A stretch of 64,000 bases of DNA from Nannochloropsis oceanica (taxonomy: Eukaryota; Sar; Eustigmatophyceae; Eustigmatales; Monodopsidaceae). The position numbers and the translations under genes were made by a program. Within the stretch, counting starts at the first letter, position 1. Each line of letters opens with the position of its first letter. Shown piece after piece: positions 43,667 through 55,647 of the stretch. Location of the stretch: positions 578,501-642,500 of the forward strand of contig CP038113.1 in NCBI GenBank assembly GCA_004519485.1, written 5' to 3'. A model generated the notes under the pieces. That model saw only the letters and a list, made by a program, of their open reading frames with translations. It did no database searches and was not told the DNA's origin.

Positions 43667-44805
43667 GGTGGTGAGGGGCTGATGGTGGAGAGGATGGACA
43701 TTGGGGAGGGGAAGAGAGAGGACAAAACCCATAAAAAACGACCAGGGAGACGAGCTATTAGGATGGAACATCATTCAGACGGAAGAAAAAGGGAGCAACT
43801 ACGTATACTATTAGTCTCAAAACGACTCGAGGCTCGAGTATATGTAGCGGGGTTGTCACAAGCCTTTTTCCTTGTCATCTCCTTCACTCTTGTTATCTTT
43901 CTCTATTTTTTCTCATTTTATACCTCAAACGTATATCTATCTTTTCATAACCGCTTCCCTTTCTTCCTTCTCTACTTGTTGTACTGGATGTGCCCTCTTC
44001 AGGATTATTGAGGGGGATAACTGATTTAATTACGTGAGCACACTGTAAGCTGGAGGAGAATGTTGTCAGCCAGGATTTGCTTTGTCCGGAGCCATCTGCC
44101 GTGTTTCTCTTGCGCATGCTGCAAGCCAAAACACCTTATCGCAAGATTCCTTCCTAGAAAAGCACCCTCAGATACAAGTTTATTGTAGGGATATCATACA
44201 CGACCAAACCTCTCATTGCTGCACATAATTTCAGCATTTTAGGACAGGCCTTTACGCACAGGCTTCATTTTTAAAAACATAACGGTATCGCTAACGGCTG
44301 AGTCGCGCCGTTGGCCTTGGTTTTGCACATGACGTGCTCCACTGCAGGTCTCTCGTCCTCCTCGTCTTGTTCCCTTGCCTGATTTTTTACCCTTCCTCCT
44401 TAATATATGGATGTGGACTTTTTTCTTGTGGTATGTTCCAGTCTTGTGAGCTTGATTGTTGTGCGCGCACACATGACATGAAGCTGGTCCTCGCCCGCAG
44501 CGCGCTCCACACGATCTTACATATCGTCCCACTTTACGTTGAGCTGGACGATCTAAATGGCTTGGGGATTTTGTATTCATGAAGAAGGCGCTCAGTCTCC
44601 GCATTCCTGTTTTTTGTCCGCGGTCCATCTCCCTAATCCGCGTACCATATGCATACACACTTGTACGCCGTCGCAAATTTTATCCCAGCCAGTCTGTACA
44701 CGCAATCACTCGAGCTCCCTGTCCTGCTCCCCAACCTTACATATGCACAGGCTTTGTCCTCTACTTCCTTCCACTGACACAGATTACAACCTATATTAAC
44801 CAACT
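43667..44805. other. Intergenic region upstream of the surface protein gene
   Basis: 1.1 kb between NOC4 and the next gene in the same direction. The left part is AT-rich 3' UTR-like sequence (43800-44030); the right part should hold the promoter of the surface protein gene. Short frames here have no support. Confidence 0.5.
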
Positions 44806-46718
44806 ATGCGTGTCTTCCGCCTGGTCCTCACCGTGGCCCTGGCCGCCGCTGTCTTTGCCAATGAGGCCGTCACCACCGAGACCGACACCGAACTTGCCAC
44901 CGTGCAGGGCTCTGTAGACGGAGCGGTTGAGGTTACGCCAGATGCTCCCGTCACCGAGACTGACGCCGAACTTGCCACCGTGCAGGACAATGTAGATGAG
45001 ACGATTGAGGTTACGCCGGAAGCCCCCGTCTCCGAGACCAACGCCGAGCTTGCGGTCGTGCAGGGCACAGAAGATGAGGCGATTGAGATTACACCGGAAG
45101 AAGCTCAAACTGCTGAGGCCGACGCTGAACTTGCTGCCGTGCAGGGCACTGTAGATGAGGCGGTTGACGTCACGCCTGAAGCTGCCAACGCCACCGATGC
45201 CGACATGGATGAAATCAAGAGCAAGGCCGCGGATGCCCTGAAGCGGGCGGCCGACTCCGAGATCGCTAAGGACAACAATGTAAGCATTCTGTGAGAAAGG
45301 CAGATGCAGAGCGACAAAGGGAAAAGAGGAGTACGATTACAAGTCTCTGTATGCCCGCGAGTTTTCACCCACCTGCCCTTTTCTCACACCACCCACCCAT
45401 TCTATAGATGTCAGGCGCCCTCGACGGTGCCGCCAATAAGATCGGTACAGCCGGGACCAACACCGGCAGCACCAGCAGCGCCAGCAGCGCCGCCAGCTCT
45501 GCCAAAACCTTACCCCAGATACTCCAGAACTCGAACAACCCGAACGTGGCGAGCATTGGTAATTTGGCGCAGAACTCCGGCTTGATGCCCACCAACAGCA
45601 TCAATTCGGTCAAGAACGCCAATCCCGAGCTGGCCACGATGCTAAGTGCCCTGACCGCCGGTGCGGGCATTAGCCAGTCCATGACTCAGTGCTACGGCTC
45701 TATCGAAGGGGATGAGGATGCCATCCAGTCGTCGCTTGTCTCTTTAGGAACCAGCATGGTCAACTCTGACTCGATCACGGCCGCCGCTGGAGTGGGTAAG
45801 GCGCTGATTACTGCCGCACCCGGCGCTACTGCGAGCGAGAAGGACGCCATGTACAATCTGTTCCGCATTTACCTCGACCAGAACGCCAACGCTGGCAAGG
45901 CGCTAACCACCACCCAACAGAAGGCTTACAGCTCTTTGACCCCTGAGTGTAATGCTGCCTTTGATGAAATCGTCACCACGTACCAGAACAGCAAGGGCAC
46001 CGTCAGCTCCCTCATGGCGGGGGGTAAGAGCAACGTGACCTGCTCCAACTTCCAGGACAACACCACCTTTGTCGACATGACTCTCTGTGTCTGGCCCTCC
46101 GCCGTCTGGTCGCACAAGGAGAAGGGCATCATGGCCAATATCACTGCCACCTTCACCAATTACGGGGTGGGCCTCTGCGACGTTTCGTTCTACATCATCA
46201 ACCTCGCGGAAAACATCGGTCTTAAGCCCACCTGGCTGCCCGATTCCAAGAAGGCTTTCCCCGACGGCATTCCCCAGGGGACCGAGATCGAGATCCAGGC
46301 CGTCGTCCCCTGGACGAATGAAATCGCCGAGAACAAGCCTGTGGTAGATATCCTTAAGGGATGGTCTGCCTGCCCCAACGGTCGCGCCACCCCTGCTCCT
46401 ACCGCGGCTCGCACTGCAGAGCCCAAGATTGACACCGAAGTAATCAACTCGGCCGCGGCGTGCTTTATCACGGACGCCTGCAAGACCGCCGTGACCCCCT
46501 TTAAAGACGACCAGTGCGGGGCCTACACCCAACTGCTGACCTCCGGCTGCTCCACGTGCTCTGATGAGGTGCTTATGTCTGCGACAAAGTCCTGCTTGGC
46601 GTCCTGCCAGGCTAATGCTTGCGGGGCCATGGCTCAGGTCACGAGCGGGGCCGGCGCGCTTTCCAAGGCTGTGGCCTTCGTGGTCACCCTCGTTACTGCC
46701 TTTGCCTTTGTCCTTTAA
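44806..46718 (+). CDS. Secreted repeat protein with probable GPI anchor
   Basis: Two exons (44806-45279, 45408-46718) encode 594 residues. A signal peptide (about 1-18, ending V-F-A-N) is followed by four tandem 26-residue acidic repeats of the pattern E-T-D-A-E-L-A-x-V-Q-x-x-V-D-E-x-x-x-V-T-P. A Ser/Thr/Ala-rich linker leads to an Asn/Ala-rich helical segment and then a domain with even Cys spacing (N-V-T-C-S-N-F, G-L-C-D-V-S-F-Y). A Cys-rich tail (C-S-T-C, C-L-A-S-C-Q-A-N-A-C) precedes a hydrophobic C-terminus typical of a GPI signal. Codons strongly prefer C- or G-ending forms (GCC, AAC, AAG, GTC), unlike neighbours, which suggests high expression. I do not recognise the family; a cell-surface or wall protein is an inference. 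Confidence 0.78.
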
Positions 46719-47163
46719 GTGACGAGAAGCAATTGCTTTTTAGGGGAAGGAGGAGGAGAAGGATAGAAGGAGAGAGTTATTGTATCATATGCGTGTAAGT
46801 GTGTGATGTTTGTAGTGGCTTTGTGTGAGACATCGGATAATGGAAGGAGAAAAGAGGATGGGCGCGCATGATTGTCGGTTAGATCGCTGCCATTCTTAAT
46901 TTAAAACTTCTCTTCTTCCTCTTCTTCTTCTTTTAGGTGCAAGGGGGGGAATCAGGTTTATACATGTCGTACATATTTATTGAACGAGGATGTAGAATGA
47001 ACGAGGGGGAGAGAGAGGTTTTGTTTTTGTTTGGGGGGGGGGGGAGGGCGAAGAGAGAAAGAAAGCAAAAAGACAGGGACGTGGACACATAAGAAAAAGA
47101 GCGAGAATCAGAAATTGGTTCCAAAGAACAAGAATAATTATAATCGGAATGGGGAGGAGGAAG

Positions 47164-47250
<87 letters not shown>

Positions 47251-48037
47251 GGAATGCGCGAGATTTGCGACGTGGGCTTCTGTCACGTCCTGGTGTCCCT
47301 TTTGGGGGTGGCCCTTTAAAACCCTTTTCCCTTCCTTTGTTCCTGGCCAGAGAGTATGTCACAGCGGTGAAGTAGGAGACCGAGAGAGACTTTGATAAAG
47401 TGAGAGTTATTTCAATGTTTGTGTGCTTCTCCTCTCAAAGAAACAATTCATGGTATTTTGATAAATTACTCAGGAAGGGGTTATGTTGTGTTTTCGGTCT
47501 TTTTTATTTGGCTAGAGCGCTCTTTTATTCTTATTACTTGTATGTACTATATTTGGATGAAACCAAACTGTATTCAAACCACACAAACCATCTTTCAGAT
47601 GATCACACTTGAAATCAAGTGTAGCACGCAACATGGCCCATAATTTGTCCAATTCGGGAATGGGAGTTTTCAAGTTTTTGATTTTCCCCATATCTTGTTT
47701 TGTCCTGTCTCTTTTTAGTGTACTTTCGGGAGGGGCTTTTTGCGGAGCATGTCAAATGAGGCTGACTCTGTAGCATGCAGAGCATCACATCTTCGCAGGC
47801 AGGGTCCTCAGATTATGCGACTTAGAAAGACGATGTCCTCCACTTGAACATAAGGAAAAGAAGACCCGTTTGCGGCCCACATTCAAATGAGCGTCTCACT
47901 CGTTTAACGCGGCGAGGGAAGCCAGCAAAAAGCGAAGGACGCCTGCCCCTCTGCCGTTTCTACTTAGCGTCACCACGTCTTTCACACATAGGCATTACCG
48001 CCCATTCTCATGTCACAGGACACTCTGTTCATCCAAG
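46719..48037. other. Intergenic region with GA microsatellite
   Basis: 1.3 kb between two genes in the same orientation. It contains TCTTC and G-run stretches near 46910-47045 and a long GA repeat described separately; the rest is AT-rich. No gene is supported. Confidence 0.5.
47177..47245. repeat. (GA)n microsatellite
   Basis: About 34 uninterrupted GA units, flanked on the left by GAAA units. It lies downstream of the surface protein gene. Confidence 0.95.
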
Positions 48038-49507
48038 ATGAGGGTCCAGCGCCACTTAATATGCGTCGTCGCCTTTCTCTGTACGTCCCTGCTGTCCTCT
48101 CCCTCTCTGCGTTCCCGTATCCTTGTCACTCATGCTTTTGACCCATCTAATTCTTGCATCCTCACAAATATAGCCACGGGGTCCTTACTGAGTAGCACCA
48201 ACTACTTTTTCTTCTTTGCCGAGGCCCAGCGCATTCGTGGGGGGTCTTCCACAACCAACCACGCTGTCGAGACAGGCACTGCCGTCAACGTGCCTGTTGC
48301 TCAACCCCAGGAGACGGCTCCTGATGCCATCCTAGCTGTCTCAGAGACTATCAAAGGCGTCAACTCGAATAACAAGGCCCGTGTGACCATTCGACGCAAG
48401 GAGGATGCCAACAAGCCTCCAGCCCACACGAGTGAGGAGTTGCAGCAACACCCGATGCCACTGCAGGAAATGACTTTGCTCGTAAACAAACAGCAGCAAC
48501 CACGACAAGATGATACAGTGGCTGTAGCCATCGACCCACCCGTCGTACCTGCGTTTGCAGCGGGAGAGCCCAACCCATCGGCGCCTCACGAGCACCCGCA
48601 CAAGCATCACACCCATTTGGACTTTGAGCGCCGTGCGACCCACGGCGTAGAGGAAGAGGAGGTCACAAAGAGGATGGAAGAGGGAAACGTTATTGGAAAA
48701 GTGGAGAGCAGCAATGAATTGCCCGTGGATGTGCACCAGCATGATGAGAATCATTCGTCCAAAAAGCTGACATTGAAAGAGTTCTTAATAAAGTTTGGGG
48801 AGGATGGGAGAAAGGGTAAAAGGCCGGCAGGATCAGCAGCAATAGCAGGAGGAGATGGAGGAATAGGTGTGTCGGTCAGAAACGAACCTGACAAACGACG
48901 TGATGAGGAGAGGGAGGAGGCGAAAGATGTTTCGGGGAAGAAGAAGGAGGAGCCAAAGCAAGGAGAGGGGGAGATAAGGGCCGTTGGTGACGATAGGTCT
49001 GCTGCTGGTACCGTCGCTGCTGGTACTGTAAAAATAGGAGGTTTAAGAGGCACAATACAGCACGCAGAAGCAGAGGCGATTGAATTGGAGGGTGATATTA
49101 AGGAGGCCACGAAGCGCTTGCGAGTTGCCGGAGGGGGAGAGCAGCAGAAGGATGAGTACATGAAGTCCAATGCGTTTCGAGAGCGCAAGGCTGGGGAGAA
49201 CGATGAGGATGACGGCCCTCCAGGCACTCCGCGCACGGACCGGCCAGCGTCAGGTTCGGTGGAAGAGGTAAGAAAGGAATGCACGGGGGGTATGGTCTAT
49301 TCGGAATGTGGCCGACCATGCACGGCGACATGTGAGCATCCTCGGCCGGTGTGTCCGGCAGTTTGTATGCCTCGTTGCCATTGTCCCTCAGCAAAGCCTA
49401 TCTGGAATGGGGATACGTGTATCGAAGAGACAGAGTGTCATCTTAGTAATGAAGGGGAGGAAGACGGAGAGGGGGCGCCCGCGAGGTCGTTGCGGGGAGC
49501 AAAGTAA
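48038..49507 (+). CDS. Secreted protein with C-terminal TIL domain
   Basis: A single exon of 489 residues. The N-terminal 15-20 residues form a signal peptide (L-I-C-V-V-A-F-L-C-T-S-L-L). A long hydrophilic region rich in Glu, Lys, Gly and His (H-E-H-P-H-K-H-H-T-H) has no recognisable fold. Residues about 413-470 hold ten cysteines in the order of a trypsin inhibitor-like (TIL) domain: C-T-G-G-M-V-Y-S-E-C-G-R-P-C, then C-P-A-V-C-M-P-R-C-H-C-P and G-D-T-C-I-E-E-T-E-C. TIL domains occur in protease inhibitors and in secreted multidomain proteins. With one TIL domain after a disordered stalk, an extracellular inhibitor or matrix protein is plausible but unproven. Confidence 0.78.
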   Translation: MRVQRHLICVVAFLCTSLLSSPSLRSRILVTHAFDPSNSCILTNIATGSLLSSTNYFFFFAEAQRIRGGSSTTNHAVETGTAVNVPVAQPQETAPDAILAVSETIKGVNSNNKARVTIRRKEDANKPPAHTSEELQQHPMPLQEMTLLVNKQQQPRQDDTVAVAIDPPVVPAFAAGEPNPSAPHEHPHKHHTHLDFERRATHGVEEEEVTKRMEEGNVIGKVESSNELPVDVHQHDENHSSKKLTLKEFLIKFGEDGRKGKRPAGSAAIAGGDGGIGVSVRNEPDKRRDEEREEAKDVSGKKKEEPKQGEGEIRAVGDDRSAAGTVAAGTVKIGGLRGTIQHAEAEAIELEGDIKEATKRLRVAGGGEQQKDEYMKSNAFRERKAGENDEDDGPPGTPRTDRPASGSVEEVRKECTGGMVYSECGRPCTATCEHPRPVCPAVCMPRCHCPSAKPIWNGDTCIEETECHLSNEGEEDGEGAPARSLRGAK

Positions 49508-51174
49508 CAGCAGAGGAAACAAAAAGGAAAAGAGGAAAGATAAAAAAAAAATAGTTGTATTTAAATAGGGGGAAGGAGAGATAGAGATGAATGCCTGTAT
49601 ATGCATAGTTACATTTTGGTGATCGAAAAAAGGAGGGATGGGAGGGAGGGTGAACGACGACATAGTAATTGCAGCAGCACTTGAGGCCGCGTACGCGATA
49701 CCTAAATAAATGGGAGGGCTGGGTGTCCATTCTTACCAATTTCAAGTCAACACCACCACGATGAAACAAAATAAGAGCAAAACTTGACCAAAGAAGGAGA
49801 GAGAGTGGAGAAGTGATAGACAGAAAGAGAAATAGAAGGAAGCGGAGATTTTTTTAGGAATTAAGGGTAGAATTAATGGTGGTGGAGGATTGATGTTTGA
49901 TAACCAGCCCGCATTTACGCGTCTCAGTTTCAACATTTCTTATGTGATGAATTGAAATTCTATTCAATGTTGATTTAGATTTGTCTTTCATTCTTCCAGC
50001 CTTGTTCAAACCTACTTTCGTCTTGAAGATTTCGACTGCTAGAACTACCGCAACTACTGCTGCTGCTGCCGCTGCTGCTGCCGCTGCTGTTACTGCTGGA
50101 CACTGCTGTCGCCTCCCCTCTCCTCTTTCATTATCGCATCCGCTTTATCTCAGCCGGTCACTCTCCCTTTATCGTCTCAACCTAACCTACATACATACAG
50201 CGCCGTAGTCACTACCTTGTTTGACCTGCCCTCCTTCTCATCTTTCCATCCATCAATCAGTCTTCTTGGTCGCCTTTTACATGCTTCTCTGTATACACTA
50301 CTCCTCCGTCACCCTCCGTATCCTCTCTCTCCCCCTCCCTCCCTCGGTCCAAGTATAAGCAAGGGTCACAGAAAGGCCCATCGAAAGTTCACGGCTGGGA
50401 GGAAGAGGACGACGATGACAAGGACGTAGCAAAGGTAAATAAGTGCCAATTTCGACGATAATGGTGGAAGTAGGAGAGAAGAAGCAGTGGTAATGAGTGG
50501 CCCGATAATTGGCAGCAACAGCAGCAGCAAAGCAACCCAAAACGGCAGCAGAAAGAGGTTAAGAGAGAGAGTGAGAGTGAGAAAAGGGAGAAGCGGAAAG
50601 ACAGAATGTGAATGCTGCTGATATCGTCTCCCGTCTCTCATTTTTCTTCCTTCCCTCCATGTCTGCCTCCCTCCCTTCACGACATATGCATAGTGAAAAC
50701 GTCGGAAAAGACGGGAGGGAGGGGCTGAGGACAGGTTGTGTACCTTCTTTCGCGGAGAACCGAGGAAGGGAAGAGAGGGGAATATGTACATCGCCCTCCT
50801 GCGGCCTGCCTGCATAGTGGGGGATGGATGGGGTGGTGGTAGTAAAAGGGACGTGAAACCTAGGAGTAGGGAGGGAGGAAGGGAGGGAGGGAGAGGCATC
50901 GATCAATGAATGCCTTTACTGCTAGGCAAGCTATGAGAGTGGGTGTCATCACTTGCCGCAATCGGCTAGCTTCTGATCCACTGCTATTGCTGCTCCTGCT
51001 GCTATCCCTTGCTGCTCTCTTCAAAATCTTCACCTCTTGTCCTCAATGTCTCCCTCCCTTTCCTCCGCCCCTCCTTCTTCTCCATGAACAAACCCCCGAG
51101 GTCTTCCTTCTCCTTCCCGCCACCCTTTCTCCGTCCCTCCCCTTTTCCCCTCCCCCCATCCTTCCCTCCCTCTT
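49508..51174. other. Long convergent intergenic region
   Basis: 1.67 kb between the TIL protein gene (+) and the PRP5 gene (-). It contains a GCTGCTGCY run at about 50055-50100 and CCCT/GGGA-rich patches at about 50330-50345 and 50865-50895. I looked for frames with splice support on both strands and found none. It probably holds the two 3' UTRs; a noncoding RNA cannot be excluded. Confidence 0.5.
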
Positions 51175-54100
51175 TTATAGCACAGAGTACCGTCCAAATT
51201 GCGGTCGAGCCCCCACCCTCAAAGTCTCCTCATCCAAAATCCGCTGGAACTCTCTCCGCGCCTGCCGGACCGCAAGCTCGGTCTTGCCTTCAATCAAAAG
51301 ATAAAGCTTCCTCTCACCCGCCTCCAGCGTGTGTTCCTGCCCAGGGGCGACATACCTCCCCCTCGTAATCACCGAACACTCCGTCCGCTCCTGCACTTGA
51401 GAAACAGATTCCTTTTGCGTGGCCTTCCACCGTGCCTGCTGCGGGTAATCGTTAACGTCCAGTTCTTCAAAAAAGTGCTCAGTCTCCTTCTTACTCATTA
51501 ACTTCCCACCAGCAATAGCCAACGCGGCCTTGACAGCATCCGCTGCTGTGATTGACGAGGAGCCCGAAGAACCGCCACCAGCAGCACCTGCAGTGGCCGC
51601 AGCAGAGGAAAAAGAAGGGACAGCAGCAGCAAGTTTTCCAGCCACGGCCCGAGCGCGGGCCAAGGCGTCGGAGGTGGAGGACGGAGAAGCGGAGGGAGGG
51701 GAAGACGCGGAGGGTGTCACTGCTGTAGCTGCTGCAGAGGGGACAACAGTCACAGACGGTCCTCCTTGTTTGAGCTTCTCAGCCAGCGCCTTCGCACGTT
51801 CAAGAGCAGCGGAAATTCCTCCACCACCTCCTCCGGCAAGGCTAGGAAGTACAGAGGCGCCTGCTCCTCCTCCTCCTATTCCTGCTGCGGCTGCCGCTCC
51901 CGCCGCTGCAGCTGCTGCAGAAGCTTGCTTCTTCCGTTGATCCTCCTCCTCTTCCTGCTCCTCCTCATCACTGTCCCCCCCCTCCCCCCCTCCCCCCTTC
52001 CCCTCCTCGGTGACCAACCCCTGCTCTATCTGATACTGCCGTTTCTGCAACGCCGCCGTGCGCTGGGCGTCCGTCTGCTCGCTCTCATCAAACGTGAACC
52101 CTTTGCCCCCAAAGCCCGATCCCGCCCACTGGGCCTGGCCCTGGCTCACCTTCTCTTGGAAAGCCTCGGCCATCCTCCTCAGCTCCGGAGGCACCTCCTG
52201 CTTGCTCTGCGTCAACGCCTTGTATAACAACGGCGCGTACTGATCTTCCTCCGGGGTAATGAAGGTGTAGGCCGTCCCTTTCCTTCCCGCCCTCCCCGTC
52301 CTCCCGACACGGTGGACATAGTCTTCCAAGTGGTTCGGGCATGAGAAATTAATCACACAACACAATTCCGGCACGTCCAACCCCCGCCCTGCCACGCTCG
52401 TCGCCACCATCAATGTCCTCGCCCTCGATTTAAAGTCATGGATCGTCGAGTCGCGGTCCATCTGATCCATGCCCCCGTGTAGGGACAAGCAAGGGTAGCC
52501 ACTCTTCATCAAATCCGCAAACAGGTTGTCGCACTTCGCCTGCGTGTCCACGAATATCAACACATTCCCCTTCTCGTACCATACCCCTAACAGCTGTAAC
52601 AACCGCATGAACTTCTCTTCCCCTTCCTCCCTCACTTCCACGTACTGCGTGATCGCATCCGACGCCACGCTTCGCCCGCCCACCAGAATCTCCAACGGGA
52701 ATGCCAGGACCTTTCGGGCCAACGTTTCGACCTGCTTGGGGAACGTCGCCGAGAACAAAACCGTCTGTCGGTCAGGTCGCACATTTGTCAGGATCATCTT
52801 GATCTGCGGTTCGAAACCCATGTCAAACATCCGATCAGCCTCATCCATCACTACGAAGCTCACCCGCGAGAGGCTCATGAGCTTCCCCGCTTGCATAGTC
52901 AGGATATCAATCATCCTCCCCGGGGTACACACTACAATGTGCGCACCTCGTTTCAACTCCCCTATCTGATCGCCGATGCCTGCGCCGCCATACACAGCCA
53001 CACACCTCAAGCCCAAGGGCCGGCAAAACTTCTTCGCTTCCAAATGAATCTGTACTGCCAACTCCCGTGCCGGGGCCATGATGAGCCCAATGGGTCCCTC
53101 CCCCTCCCCCAAGGGGTAAGTCCCCTCCTGATCCAAGATGTGCCGCAAGAGGGGCAAGAGGAAGGCCAGTGTCTTCCCAGACCCGGTTTTGGCAACGCCT
53201 ATGATGTCCCTCCCCGCCATGATGGCGGGCAAGGCCTGCCGTTGAATGGGAAAGGGTTCCAAGAGCTTCCATTTTTTAAGGAGCCCTAGCACGCGTTCCG
53301 GCAAACCTGATTGCTCCCATGTCTCGAGAGGCGCCGGACAGCCCTTTCCTCGCACTTTGATCTCCAGGAGGTCCCGGCGGGAGGCGAGTTCCGTGTCTGT
53401 GAGGCCGTGGAGGGCACGGGGGATGATGTAGAGTTTCTTGCGGATGGGAAGGTAGGCGACTTGGGAATGGTCGACGGGCTTAAGTTCCTTCTTCTTAACT
53501 TGCTCTTGAAGAATCTCGAGGGAGGTCTTCTGTTGGGCGGCTCTCGACAGGGCGTCCTCATCCTCGTCCTCCAAGTCGCCGTCCGATTGGAAGAGCCGGC
53601 CCAGACGGGTTGCAGAGGAGGTGGGTGGGGGAGGTAGGGGCATGGTAGTGGTGCTGGTGGAGGAAGGAGGAAGAGCAGGAGTAGCAGCAGCAGCAGGAGT
53701 AGGAGCAGCAGTCGCAGCAGCAGGAGTAGTTGTAGAAGCTGTCGGTGCTGGCTCCCCCCGAATGGCTGCCAAGAACGCCTGCCGGTCCGCCTCAAGTTTC
53801 TCCTCGTCCTCCTCCTCTTCCTCCTCTCCTGTCTCTTTCTTCTCCCCCCCTTGCCTCCCGTTCTCCTCCTCGTCCATCATCCCTCCCTCATCCTCCTCCG
53901 CGTCCTCTCCGTCGATGTCCGTGTCCGACTCCCACCCTGCCTTCCCTCCTGACCTTCCAACCCCCCTTCCTCCACCAAAGAGCTCCTCCATCGTTATCGT
54001 GTTACTCCCCAAAGGATCATATCCACCATTCGCCTTCCCCCTCCTCCCCCCAGCCCTCCCCCCCGTCCTCCCTCCCCCTATGCCGTCCCCCGTGCCGAAC

Positions 54101-54733
54101 GCCCCGTACATCTCTGCCTGTGCCCGGACCCCTCCCCCCTCCCCTCCATCCTGCCTCTCCCTCCCTCCCTCCACATTTCTCTCCAGGGAAGACATGAAAG
54201 CATCGAGGGGATCCCCCTCCTCCTCCTCGTCCTCCTCCATCCCATTGAGTGATAGATGTTTCTCCACCGATAAAACACTTGAAGGCGTATCATTACTGCC
54301 ACTCCTCCTCTCCGATGGCACCATCCCTCCCTCCAACTCCTCCTCCTCCTCTCCATCATCCTCCAAAGACCACTTTTTCACTCCCTTTATCCCTCCTCCT
54401 ATCTTTCCACCCACACTCCCAGTCAGGGCCAGAGCGGCCTGCGCCAGCCTAGCTGTGGTGCTGGCTGCTGCTGCTGCTGCTGCAGCAGCAGCAGCAGCAG
54501 CAGCTTCCTTCTGCCGACGTTCCTCCTGGAAAAGCCGAATACGCTCCGCCCTTTTCTGCATCTCTCTCTCCGCTACTGCCTCAGCATCTTCCACCTCCTG
54601 CCCTCCCTGCCCTCCCTGCCCCGCTTCCTCCGTCGTGGTCGTCGTCGCCGGCGGTGCTGCAGATGCAGAAGGAGGGGAGGAGGAGGCTAGAAGGGTACTC
54701 GCTGCCGCTACTGCTGCTGCTGTCCCTGCTTGG

Positions 54734-54764
<31 letters not shown>

Positions 54765-55647
54765 TCAGAAGCTGCTGCGCAGCCACAAATTGCGCGAGCG
54801 CGGCGGATGCTTGCCCCGGAGCAGCAGGAGGCGCGGAAGGGAGGGAAGAAGGAACGACAATAGCGGCCGGCTTCTGTTGCATCTTTTGGTTGAGTCGAGC
54901 AATCACGGAGAGGGCAGCAGCGCTTGCAGTAGAGGCGGCCCTGGCCTTTTCCTCCTTCTCGGCCTCCCCTCCTGTTCCTCCTCCTCCTGTTCCTCCTCCT
55001 CCTCCTCCTCCTCCTCCTCCATTCCCTCCCCGACGGTGCTCCCGCTTTCTCTCCCCCCTCTCTCCTTCCCTGCCTCCATCCCTGTCTCTCCCCTTCTCCC
55101 TTTCCCTCTCCCTATCAGGCCTCTCTTTCTTCTTCTCCAGCCTACTCCTCTTCTCCTTCCGTTCCCGCGACCGCGACCGGCTCCTGCTCCTGTCGTTGCT
55201 CCTGCTCCTGCTTCGTCTGCGGCTGCTGCTTCCTCCCTCTCCACCTCCCCCTCCTCCCCCACTCCCCCTCCGCCTATGTTGACTCTCAGACTCTTTTTCT
55301 CGGTCTCGGTCCCGATCCCTGTGGTGGTGGTGACGGGAGGAGGACGAGGAGGTGGATGGGTCGGTGTGGCGGGAGGAGGACGCAGCGGCGGAGGAAATAT
55401 TGGAGGGGGAAGGACTCCGACTCGTCTCTCCTCGCCGTTTTTCGCGCTTCTGCTTCTTTTCCTTCTCACTATTGCGGTCGCTGCGGTCGCTGCGATCATT
55501 ACGGTGATGGTGGTGGTGGATGCTGCCACTGCTGCTGCGCCCGCTGCTGCCCCGCGGAAGGGAGCTATCTCGCTCTCGCTTCCGGCTGCTGCTGTTCTTT
55601 CCGCTCTTGTTGCTCTTGCTGCTGCCGCTGGGCTTGTCGTCCGTCAT
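51175..55647 (-). CDS. PRP5: DEAD-box RNA helicase PRP5/DDX46 (spliceosome, U2 snRNP)
   Basis: One exon of 1490 residues. The N-terminal about 250 residues are Arg/Ser/Glu/Gly-rich, as in DDX46. Low-complexity Ala (DNA about 54470-54510) and Gln (about 54740-54765) tracts follow, and then D-P-L-D-A-F-M, the Prp5-specific motif used for U2/SF3B1 binding. The helicase core (about 790-1150) has all SF2 motifs: P-F-P-I-Q-R-Q (Q), A-K-T-G-S-G-K-T (I), P-A-R-E-L-A (Ia), T-P-G-R (Ib), V-M-D-E-A-D (II, DNA near 52840), S-A-T (III), T-S-V-A-G-R-G-L-D (V), H-R-V-G-R-T-G-R-A-G (VI). The C-terminus resembles the DDX46 end. The enzyme remodels U2 snRNP at the branch site. The N-terminal half is unusually long and repeat-rich. 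Confidence 0.95.

Noticed and set aside
53621-55282. Long plus-strand open frame of 553 codons
   Set aside because: It is antisense to the PRP5 N-terminal half; the Ser/Pro/Leu-rich product is the mirror of RS- and Glu-rich codons, with no homology.
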